From Methylophilales bacterium UBA4017 (GTDB lineage Bacteria > Pseudomonadota > Gammaproteobacteria > Burkholderiales > Methylophilaceae), in NCBI GenBank assembly GCA_002384685.1, contig DGAZ01000026.1, positions 1 through 12,678 on the forward strand: a stretch of 12,678 nucleotides of DNA. The letters run 5' to 3'. This document shows positions 7,665-12,678 of the stretch, in pieces (the stretch's first letter is position 1; each line of letters opens with the position of its first letter). A program made the translations under genes and the position numbers. The notes below the pieces were generated by a model, which worked only from the letters and a program-made list of their open reading frames with translations, had not been told where the DNA came from and did no database searches.

Positions 7665-8648
7665 TTATTTAAGCATGGTGGTCAAGAAACTTGACCCACT
7701 ATTCATGCAATCAAAAGTGTGCAACCCAAGCTCCCTAGAAAGTTCTTTGTATGCAGATATTCCTCGGCAACTATTTCCCCTTTCATCCAGCATAGGGGAG
7801 TATGTTGCAATACCCATTTGACGGTTAACAACTCCCATCAACCCCCCTGAAACTCCACTTTTTGCAGGAATTCCAACCTCATTAGCCCAGCGACCCGTAT
7901 TGTCATACATGCCACAAATATTCATGACTGACATCATACTTTTTACAGCATCAATACTAAAAACTTCTTTTTTAGTCATAGGATTCTCTCCTACATTTGC
8001 AATAGTTGCTGCGATGCTTGCAAGGTCACGACAATTTATTAAAATAGAGCATTGGGCAAAGTATATCTCCAGTATCTGTTCAACATAATCACTAATCATA
8101 TTAAAGTTGAGTAAAAGATAGGCGATAGCACGATTTCGATGACCAGTTTTCGACTCCGACCAATAGATTTCTTTATCAATTTCTAGAGGCCTACCCGCAG
8201 CCAAGCTAAATTTTTCAAGAATAAAATCAATAGCATCTTTACCATATTTATCAAACAACATTGCGGAGGCAGTAATTGCACCAGCATTCACCATTGGGTT
8301 ATAAGGCCTGTTTGTTTTTGGCTCTAATTCAATTGAATTAAATGCATCTCCGCTAGGCTCAATATCTATTTTTTTTTCGACCTCCTCAGGACCATAAATT
8401 TCTAATACCATTCCATAAGTTAGAGGCTTGGAGATTGATTGGATTGTGAATAAAGTATTAGTATTACCACACTCAAATAATTGGCCCTTAGCACTTAAAA
8501 TGGCAATACCAAAGTGCTTTGGATTGGATTTACTTAGTTGGGGAATATATGATGCGACCTCACCATCTTGTTGATTGATATAACGGCCATGAATGCCATC
8601 AATTAAGCTTTGAATTTCATGTTTTATTGCTTCAGCCATAACAAACAT
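7665..8648 (-). CDS. glsA: Glutaminase (GlsA family)
   Basis: Hydrolyses L-glutamine to glutamate and ammonia. The 327-residue protein has the serine-hydrolase (beta-lactamase-like) glutaminase fold. Visible are Ser71-I-S-Lys74 in FTIQSISKP with the catalytic Ser-x-x-Lys, the family stretch NRPYNPMVNAGAI at about 112-124, NCRDLASIAATIANVGENP, and GIPAKSGVSGGLMGVV with the glycine-rich active-site loop. No signal peptide or extra domain is present and length is close to the family norm of about 305-330. ATG 8648 is used; an in-frame ATG three codons later (MAEAIKHEI) is equally good and neither has a clear Shine-Dalgarno. It lies 47 bases downstream of a STAS gene on the same strand, so the two are probably one operon. 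Some glutaminases elsewhere are fused to STAS domains, which fits this pairing. Confidence 0.93.
   Translation of the reverse strand: MFVMAEAIKHEIQSLIDGIHGRYINQQDGEVASYIPQLSKSNPKHFGIAILSAKGQLFECGNTNTLFTIQSISKPLTYGMVLEIYGPEEVEKKIDIEPSGDAFNSIELEPKTNRPYNPMVNAGAITASAMLFDKYGKDAIDFILEKFSLAAGRPLEIDKEIYWSESKTGHRNRAIAYLLLNFNMISDYVEQILEIYFAQCSILINCRDLASIAATIANVGENPMTKKEVFSIDAVKSMMSVMNICGMYDNTGRWANEVGIPAKSGVSGGLMGVVNRQMGIATYSPMLDERGNSCRGISAYKELSRELGLHTFDCMNSGSSFLTTMLK
7673..7708. other. Long imperfect hairpin at the convergent STAS/glutaminase ends
   Basis: GGTCAAG (7680-7686) pairs perfectly with CTTGACC (7690-7696) around a 3-base loop. The stem continues through a one-base bulge to GT/AC (78-79 with 98-99), then across a 4-base bulge to GCATG/CATGC (7673-7677 with 7704-7708). 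It lies in the last codons of glsA and just beyond the stop of the convergent STAS gene. No T-run follows on the plus strand, and only an interrupted T-rich stretch follows on the minus strand. It may protect both 3' ends rather than terminate. Confidence 0.35.
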
Positions 8649-8695
8649 TACAAACTATGAGAGAAATATCTACAGTACCCATTTTTTAATCAACA

Positions 8696-9037
8696 TTAAG
8701 TGAGAACAAAGCTCTCCGCTTCCTTCTGACTCTCAAAGAAAGAACCAAATTGATCTAAACCTGCAAGACAAAGCGTAGAATGAATTTCCTTATTACAATC
8801 TAAGAAACACATTTTTGCAGAACGGTTATGGACTGACTTAATAGTTAAAATTAAAGCCCGAATACCTATTGAGGCAACGTAGGTCACATCTTGCATATTA
8901 ATAATTATTGCTTGTCTTGGTGCAGCTGTCATTCCGCTCAATTTAAGGCTAATTTGGTCTGTCCCTAGGATATCTAATCTGCCTGATAAATTGATTAAAA
9001 AAGCACCGGATGAGAGCTCTTTCTCTTCTATATTCAT
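8696..9037 (-). CDS. Second STAS-domain anti-sigma-factor antagonist-like protein
   Basis: A 113-residue STAS protein that differs clearly from the one at 7327. It has NLSGRLDILGTDQ near the start, and a core loop TYVASIGIRALIL (52-64) with a serine at the phosphorylation site, residue 56 in this numbering. It ends with LCLAGLDQFGSFF and the usual final helix. The ATG at 9037 is preferred over the in-frame GTG at 9049 because a TGAG lies 7 bases before it. It precedes the glutaminase by 47 bases on the same strand and is divergent from the RsbW-like ATPase with a 65-base gap. Known relatives act as phosphorylation-controlled switches on anti-sigma kinases. The Ala-Ser-Ile-Gly loop departs from the common Ser/Asp-Ser-x-Gly form, but the Ser and Gly are kept, so a working switch is likely. 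Confidence 0.85.
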   Translation of the reverse strand: MNIEEKELSSGAFLINLSGRLDILGTDQISLKLSGMTAAPRQAIIINMQDVTYVASIGIRALILTIKSVHNRSAKMCFLDCNKEIHSTLCLAGLDQFGSFFESQKEAESFVLT

Positions 9038-9102
9038 TGCACTACTCACAAAATAATTTCATTCATCATACTATTTATGAAAAAATATGACTACAATTAG
9101 TT

Positions 9103-9516
9103 ATGGTAAAGCCAAATAAAACGGTAATTTGCATGGGAGATGATTGGGCTGAGTTAGTCAGTCTCACAGAAAAGCTGACCCTTTTTTTTCATGCCCATAA
9201 AAATCCTAACATGATTAATTCTGTTAATTTACTTCTAGAGGAGCTTTACTCCAACACGCTTAATTACGGGAAATGTGTCAAAGCGCAAGTGACCATCACA
9301 CTTGAAATGAGTGACAATGAATTACTAATTCAGTACGAGGATAATGGCATCGCTTTTAACCCTTTGGAAGAAGCGAAGCATCCTGACCTTAAAAGCAACA
9401 TTGAGGAACGAGCGATCGGGGGTCTAGGCATTCATTTTATAAGAAATATGACTGATTCCCAACAATATGAACGATTAAAGGGTATCAACAAAGTTATTTT
9501 AAGAAAGAGTTATTAG
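9103..9516 (+). CDS. RsbW/SpoIIAB-like ATP-binding protein (anti-sigma serine kinase family)
   Basis: A 137-residue stand-alone GHKL ATPase domain of the HATPase_c_2 kind. The N-box is LLLEELYSNTLNYG with Glu47 and Asn51. The G1 box is YEDNGIAFNP with Asp80-x-Gly82. The G2 box is IGGLGIHFI with Gly106, 107 and 109. All three are intact, so ATP binding is expected. In partner-switching systems such proteins phosphorylate STAS antagonists and sequester a sigma factor or another target. The ATG at 9103 has no visible Shine-Dalgarno; two nearby ATGs (9077, 9087) are out of frame and stop quickly. It is divergent from the second STAS gene. No PP2C phosphatase or alternative sigma factor lies in this window, so the controlled target is unknown. 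Confidence 0.87.
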   Translation: MVKPNKTVICMGDDWAELVSLTEKLTLFFHAHKNPNMINSVNLLLEELYSNTLNYGKCVKAQVTITLEMSDNELLIQYEDNGIAFNPLEEAKHPDLKSNIEERAIGGLGIHFIRNMTDSQQYERLKGINKVILRKSY

Positions 9517-9611
9517 CTTAAAAGTATAAATCAGCGTCTTATTTCTCGTATAGTTTTTTCTATTCCTTACTATTTGACATAAATTTGTAACATCTTGCAT
9601 TTATGATACAC

Positions 9612-9632
9612 GCTCTGATCAAAAATCAGAGC
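9612..9632 (+). promoter_or_regulatory. 5' leader hairpin of the small secreted protein gene
   Basis: GCTCTGAT (9612-9619) and ATCAGAGC (9625-9632) form a perfect 8-bp stem with a CAAAA loop, 31 bases before the ATG at 9664. No T-run follows, so it is not a terminator. A TATGAT at 9602-9607 would place the RNA 5' end at or near the stem, as in mRNAs stabilised by a 5'-terminal hairpin. A TTGACA lies at 9574-9579, but 22 bases from TATGAT is too far for a standard promoter, so the exact promoter is unsettled. Confidence 0.45.
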
Positions 9633-9663
9633 TCATTCATTTAATCCCAAAAGGAAATTCAGC

Positions 9664-9918
9664 ATGAAAAAGTTAGCACTAATCGCACTTACATTCTCAT
9701 CCATCTCTGCAATGGCAGTAGAAATTACCGACCTTGAAAAAGTTATTCGCTATGGCCAGGTAGTCCAGGCAGCAAAAACTAATCACAATAATTCACAAGC
9801 TTGTGTTGCACAAACAGGCATGATTGAAGCATTAAGAAATACGGATATGGTAGACGCTTTAGAAATTGCTAAAAAAGAACAAGCCACGCTGTGTAAAGTA
9901 TTTAATAATAAGTCGTAA
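9664..9918 (+). CDS. Small secreted protein with two cysteines, function unknown
   Basis: An 84-residue product that I do not recognise. It begins with a textbook signal peptide (MKKLALIALTFSSISAMA, cleavage expected after Ala18), leaving a mature chain of about 66 residues predicted mostly helical. The mature part holds exactly two cysteines, Cys47 and Cys77, which could form one disulfide in the periplasm, and several Lys/Glu-rich helices (IEALRN, ALEIAKKEQ). AGGA 8 bases before the ATG is a good ribosome-binding site. The gene has its own hairpin leader and a strong terminator, so it is a single-gene transcript and is probably well expressed. No membrane anchor or lipobox is seen. Confidence 0.8.
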   Translation: MKKLALIALTFSSISAMAVEITDLEKVIRYGQVVQAAKTNHNNSQACVAQTGMIEALRNTDMVDALEIAKKEQATLCKVFNNKS

Positions 9919-9937
9919 CGGCTAAGCAATGAAAAAC

Positions 9938-9961
9938 AACCGGCATCTGCCGGTTTTTTTT
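9938..9961 (+). terminator. Intrinsic terminator of the small secreted protein gene
   Basis: AACCGGC (9938-9944) pairs with GCCGGTT (9949-9955) around an ATCT loop and merges into eight Ts ending at 9961. It lies 20 bases after the stop codon. This GC-rich stem with a long T-run is a textbook Rho-independent terminator. Confidence 0.93.
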
Positions 9962-9995
9962 CGCTTTGTATTTCGCTTCACATTAAATTTAGGTT

Positions 9996-10020
9996 AAAAA
10001 AAGCACCCCGAAGGAGACTT
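9996..10020 (-). terminator. Minus-strand intrinsic terminator with UUCG loop
   Basis: Read on the minus strand, AAGTCTCC (10020-10013) pairs with GGGTGCTT (10008-10001) around the very stable C(TTCG)G loop, with one C-T mismatch and two G-T pairs, and leads into seven Ts (10002-9996). The stem can extend a further four weak pairs using the T-run. No annotated minus-strand gene lies upstream of it for several hundred bases, so it implies an unannotated transcript. Confidence 0.5.
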
Positions 10021-10054
10021 CTTTATCTTCATGCTTTCGTTTAGAGTAAATTCT
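9996..10054 (-). ncRNA. Candidate short minus-strand RNA
   Basis: A minus-strand TATAAT (10066-10061) precedes the UUCG-loop terminator, with only partial -35 matches (TTGGAT at 15 bases or TTGTTT at 19). A start near 10054 would give an RNA of about 59 bases ending at the T-run. Within it a 12-codon reading frame (ATG at about 10032, peptide MKIKKSPSGCFF) ends inside the T-run, probably by chance. The start is weakly supported; the terminator is the firmer half. Confidence 0.25.
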
Positions 10055-10202
10055 AGAATAATTATATTCAAAATACTTATAATCCAAACAATTCTAATGT
10101 ATTTTATATAGGGGTTAGAAGTGCTGTTCGAAAAACTTAAAATACGATAATATATTTCATAAGAGACGACCTGCTATTTTTTTAACCCTGTTTTTTATCT
10201 GC

Positions 10203-10427
10203 TTGCATGTTCCGGCGGAGAATTTTTTTGAACAAGGAGGGTTTATCTCTCCTGCTAATTTTGAAGCAATAGAAATTTTGGCCGGGTCTCCTGAGCATGC
10301 TGAAAAATTACTACGTAATTTACAACGTTATGAATCCTACCGACCAGACTCCTATTCAGATGCCACCAGAAATCCGTTTAATAAAAATAATCGATACAAA
10401 TTTTTTGACGATGATAATCACAAGTAA
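10203..10427 (+). CDS. Small ORF, probably secreted, with no conventional start codon
   Basis: I do not recognise this protein. From a TTG at 10203 it would be 74 residues, acidic at the start and rich in Asn, Asp, Arg and Tyr at the end (RNPFNKNNRYKFFDDDN). The frame is open upstream back to a TAG at 10116-10118. Codons just before 10203 spell KRRPAIFLTLFFICLHVPA, which looks like a signal peptide cleaved after VPA and before ENFFEQGG. No ATG, GTG or TTG exists in that open stretch; ATA 10152, ATT 10176 and CTG 10188 are the only near-starts. Starting at TTG would discard the signal peptide and has no ribosome-binding site. Either a rare start codon is used or the start was lost by mutation. 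No terminator was seen downstream. Confidence 0.45.
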   Translation: MHVPAENFFEQGGFISPANFEAIEILAGSPEHAEKLLRNLQRYESYRPDSYSDATRNPFNKNNRYKFFDDDNHK

Positions 10428-10491
10428 CAATTAAACTAATCATTACCCTTTAGCACCCCTCCACATATCCAACATAATTCAGCTGTATGTA

Positions 10492-10520
10492 TTGTAATGA
10501 GAATCATTCTCATCTATAAT
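10492..10520 (+). promoter_or_regulatory. Promoter of the porin-FMN-PepSY operon
   Basis: TTGTAA at 10492-10497 and a perfect TATAAT at 10515-10520 are exactly 17 bases apart. Transcription would start near 10527, giving a leader of about 27 bases with AAGGA just ahead of the porin ATG. Its spacer is filled by one Fur-box palindrome and its start region by another, so strong iron-dependent repression is expected. Confidence 0.75.
10497..10513. promoter_or_regulatory. Fur box 1 (in the promoter spacer)
   Basis: ATGAGAATCATTCTCAT is an 8-1-8 perfect palindrome centred on 10505, containing the GAGAATNATTCTC core typical of Fur operators. It occupies the whole -10/-35 spacer, where bound Fur-Fe2+ would block RNA polymerase. 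Confidence 0.85.
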
Positions 10521-10535
10521 TGAGAATGATTCTCA
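10521..10535. promoter_or_regulatory. Fur box 2 (at the transcription start)
   Basis: TGAGAATGATTCTCA is a perfect 7-1-7 palindrome centred on 10528, directly after the -10 box. Its centre is 23 bases from that of box 1, a little over two helical turns, so two Fur dimer pairs could sit side by side. Confidence 0.85.
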
Positions 10536-10553
10536 TTTACATAGAAGGAAGCC

Positions 10554-11756
10554 ATGAAAAAAACATCGCAATTAATCATTACTGCTTTTGCTGTATTGGT
10601 GAGCTTGACAGCACAATCTGCCCCCACGAACGAGCAAATCATGGAGATGATGATGGATCTCAAGCAAGAGATTGCAGAATTAAAAAAAGAAAACCAAAAA
10701 CTAAAGGGTGACGTCGAGGAAGTGGTAGAGGTAACTGACGAGGCGATCAAATCCCAAATGAAACTGAGTAATAAGTCTACTTTTGGAGGCTACGGTGAGC
10801 TTCATGGTAACTGGCTGGAAGATCAAAAAGGGGTAAGCGATGTGGATGAAGTAGATTTTCATCGATTCGTCTTATTCTTTAACCATGAGTATTCAGATAA
10901 GCTGAGATTTGTTTCTGAGGTTGAAATTGAACATTCCTATGTGGGTGATGGGACAAGTGGTTATGTTGAATTAGAGCAGGCTTATGTTGAATACGACTTA
11001 ACAGGATCTACCTCAATATCTGCTGGATTATTTCTCATTCCTATAGGACTTTTAAATCAAACACATGAGCCCGATACATTTTATGGTGTTGAAAGAAATG
11101 ACGTAGAGAAAAATATTATTCCAACTACCTGGTGGGAATCAGGCGCCATGGTAACTGCAGAATTAGCTCAGGGATTAAGTCTTAAGGGAGCAATTAGTAC
11201 CGGACTTAAAGCTAAGGATACAGAGGTAAATATCAGAGATGGCCGACAAAAGAGTTCAAAAGCTAAAGCTGAGTCTTTTGCTTACACCGCTAATCTTGAG
11301 TACACAGCTATACCGGGAGTAAGACTAGGGGGGACAATTAACTATCAGGAAGATTTTCAGAATGGTGGAACAGTTGATGCAGGAGGAGCCATCCTTACCG
11401 AAATACATGCTGATATAACACAAGGGCCATATAGATTAAGAGCGCTGTATGCAAATTGGGATTTAGAGGGTAATGCACCGGAGGCTAACGGTGCAGACGA
11501 GCAAAAGGGTTGGTATATTGAGCCATCCTACAAGGTGAATGAAGAGCTTGGATTTTTTGTTCGCTATGCTACGTGGGATAATACATCAGGAAGTGGCAGC
11601 GCAACAAACACTGAATACCAGCAAACAAATATTGGGCTGAATTGGTGGATTGATCCGCAAGTAGTTTTTAAAGTAGATTATCAGGACCAAGACGTGGGCG
11701 CCGGTATAAGTAAAGAGCTTGACGGACTTAATCTTGGTGTTGGGTACTCATTTTAG
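10554..11756 (+). CDS. Fur-regulated outer-membrane porin with N-terminal coiled coil
   Basis: A 400-residue beta-barrel outer-membrane protein. It has a signal peptide (cleavage expected after Ala23, ...TAQSA), then a short acidic/basic heptad region at about 28-60 (DLKQEIAELKKENQKLK) that looks like a trimerising coiled coil. The barrel then begins at FGGYGELHGNW (about 78). Alternating strands follow, with VELEQAYVEYDLTG, HEPDTFYGVERNDVEKNIIPTTWW, and a final LGVGYSF ending in the aromatic Phe used by the BAM complex. The pattern recalls the phosphate-selective porin O/P-type families, but the substrate cannot be read from sequence. The double Fur box suggests passage of iron or an iron complex. 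AAGGA precedes the ATG. It lies 10 bases before the FMN-binding gene, so the two are cotranscribed. Confidence 0.88.
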   Translation: MKKTSQLIITAFAVLVSLTAQSAPTNEQIMEMMMDLKQEIAELKKENQKLKGDVEEVVEVTDEAIKSQMKLSNKSTFGGYGELHGNWLEDQKGVSDVDEVDFHRFVLFFNHEYSDKLRFVSEVEIEHSYVGDGTSGYVELEQAYVEYDLTGSTSISAGLFLIPIGLLNQTHEPDTFYGVERNDVEKNIIPTTWWESGAMVTAELAQGLSLKGAISTGLKAKDTEVNIRDGRQKSSKAKAESFAYTANLEYTAIPGVRLGGTINYQEDFQNGGTVDAGGAILTEIHADITQGPYRLRALYANWDLEGNAPEANGADEQKGWYIEPSYKVNEELGFFVRYATWDNTSGSGSATNTEYQQTNIGLNWWIDPQVVFKVDYQDQDVGAGISKELDGLNLGVGYSF

Positions 11757-11766
11757 CAGACCTTGT

Positions 11767-12300
11767 ATGAGCTATTATCTTCAAGCTGCTTTGATATTTT
11801 TTGCATTAATAGCTGTCAATATTGTCTATGGTGGTAGCGCTCATGCAAAGGGAGTCTATCAAACAGAGGATGCATTTTTGCATGACGTGTTTGGAGATAA
11901 CGTCCCACAGAAACAATCTATTTTGCTTAGAAGTGATGTTAGGGAGTCTGTTGAAAAAATATTAAATCACCCCTATGCAGGACTCAAAATAGTCTACTGG
12001 GAACAAAACAATCAAAGCGCATGGATTCTTGAGGAGATAGGAAAAGAGCACCCTATAACCTTTGGAATTGTTGTGGCTAATGGAAAAATTAAAACAGCAA
12101 AGGTATTAGAATTTCGCGAAATAAGGGGATGGGAAATTAAATACCCAGCTTTTACTAGGCAATTTATTGGGGCATCGTTAAGGGGATATGATCTCGATAG
12201 GAGTATTGATGGTGTATCAGGAGCTACCTTATCCGTGTGGGCAATGACAGCAGTTGCCAAATTAGCCCTTTATTTAGATGGGTACATAAAAAATAGCTAA
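11767..12300 (+). CDS. Periplasmic FMN-binding domain protein (covalent flavin site)
   Basis: A 177-residue exported protein. From ATG 11767 it has a clean signal sequence (MSYYLQAALIFFALIAVNIVYGGSAHA) followed by a domain ending in DGVSGATLS. This matches the ApbE recognition motif Dxx(S/T)GAT, in which FMN is attached through phosphate to the threonine, here Thr154 with Asp148, as in NqrC and RnfG. Such domains carry electrons in the periplasm. An in-frame ATG at 11719 would overlap the porin by 38 bases and spoil the signal peptide, so it was not used. The next gene starts directly after its stop codon. With a PepSY-type membrane partner it probably forms a flavin-based electron-transfer pair. 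No ApbE gene is in the window. Confidence 0.88.
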   Translation: MSYYLQAALIFFALIAVNIVYGGSAHAKGVYQTEDAFLHDVFGDNVPQKQSILLRSDVRESVEKILNHPYAGLKIVYWEQNNQSAWILEEIGKEHPITFGIVVANGKIKTAKVLEFREIRGWEIKYPAFTRQFIGASLRGYDLDRSIDGVSGATLSVWAMTAVAKLALYLDGYIKNS

Positions 12301-12678
12301 ATGAAAAAAAACATGAAAAAAATTACTGCGCTTCATAAGTACATTGGGATAGCTGTTTGTATAATCCTGATTCATCTCGCGGTAACGGGGATATTTTTGA
12401 ATCATACACAAGACTTGGATTTAGATAAACATTACGTGACCTCGTCATGGATTTTAGATCAGTACGGCCTAAAAGTTCCGCAACCTGATCTTGTTTACGC
12501 CATTCAAAACGATAATTTTTCTCAGTATGGCGTAGAGCTTTTCTTTAATGGCAGCCCGGTCATTCAGATCGAAAAAAATCTCTTGGGTGTTGTTTGGCAC
12601 AATGGCCAATACATTCTTGCTACCGAAAGTCACTTGCTTCTCATGAACCAAGAGGGGACCCTACAAAAAACTATAGAC
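12301..12678 (+). CDS. PepSY-associated membrane protein, N-terminal part (runs off the window)
   Basis: The frame opens at ATG 12301, directly after the stop of the FMN gene, and is open for all 126 codons to the window edge. It starts MKKNMKKITALHKYIGIAV and continues through a hydrophobic helix to AVTGIFLNHTQDLDLD. That is the LH-x-x-x-G plus TG-x-x-L-N-H pattern of the first membrane segment in PepSY-associated TM proteins. The rest that is visible (about 45-126) looks like the periplasmic loop. A second ATG four codons in is also possible. Family members are often membrane electron-transfer or iron-reductase partners. The tight link to the FMN protein and the upstream Fur boxes support that, but the catalytic part lies beyond the window. 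Confidence 0.78.
   Translation, partial: MKKNMKKITALHKYIGIAVCIILIHLAVTGIFLNHTQDLDLDKHYVTSSWILDQYGLKVPQPDLVYAIQNDNFSQYGVELFFNGSPVIQIEKNLLGVVWHNGQYILATESHLLLMNQEGTLQKTID

Noticed and set aside
9038..9049. GTG 9049 as start of the second STAS protein
   Set aside because: It has no ribosome-binding site of its own, and the TGAG overlapping it serves the ATG at 9037.
9574..9607. TTGACA 9574 with TATGAT 9602 as a standard promoter
   Set aside because: The 22-base spacing is outside the usual 16-18; no better -10 was found at the right distance.
10514..10750. 78-codon minus-strand frame over the porin start
   Set aside because: It covers the Fur/promoter region and the porin signal peptide in antisense and has no ribosome-binding site or family features.
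11719..11766. ATG 11719 as start of the FMN-binding protein
   Set aside because: It would overlap the porin and put 16 odd residues ahead of a clean signal peptide that starts at ATG 11767.
12469..12651. 60-codon minus-strand frame at the right edge
   Set aside because: It is opposite the open PepSY-type frame, which continues from a start directly coupled to the FMN gene.

Overview
The window reads as chromosomal DNA of an AT-rich proteobacterium, most likely a betaproteobacterium. The S21 protein ends in the betaproteobacterial style (QMLPPKLY), DnaG starts with MIPESFIQ, and a yqeY gene sits between rpsU and dnaG. The low GC would suit a streamlined Methylophilaceae-like aquatic lineage, but that placement is inference from memory of gene order and protein style, not from a search.

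Region 1 (1-5424) is housekeeping. The N-terminal 211 codons of tsaD run leftward out of the window. Divergent from it lies the macromolecular-synthesis cluster rpsU - yqeY - dnaG - rpoD, closed by a CAU-anticodon tRNA (best read as tRNA-Ile2) and a strong intrinsic terminator. Sigma70-type promoters are visible before rpsU and rpoD, and a possible near-leaderless one before dnaG.

Region 2 (5460-9516) is the most unusual part: five genes in alternating orientation that look like one partner-switching module. They are an NCS2-type permease with a C-terminal RsbW/SpoIIAB-like domain, a STAS anti-anti-sigma-like protein, a glutaminase, a second STAS protein, and a stand-alone RsbW-like ATPase with all its nucleotide-binding motifs. 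The domain on the permease keeps the fold signature and N-box but has lost the two glycine-rich ATP motifs. No PP2C phosphatase and no alternative sigma factor lie in the window. The inferred picture is that STAS phosphorylation state and a kinase/pseudokinase pair control either transport or an off-window target, with glutamine breakdown tied in.

Region 3 (9517-10490) holds a small secreted two-cysteine protein with a hairpin in its leader and a clean terminator. It also has a minus-strand terminator that implies an unannotated short RNA, and a small ORF whose signal-peptide-like upstream codons lack a normal start codon.

Region 4 (10492-12678) is an iron-type operon. Two Fur-box palindromes straddle a near-consensus promoter, followed by a porin, a periplasmic FMN-binding protein with an exact ApbE flavinylation motif, and the start of a PepSY-type membrane protein that runs off the window. 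Together they suggest outer-membrane entry of iron plus a flavin-based electron-transfer or ferric-reductase step under iron repression.
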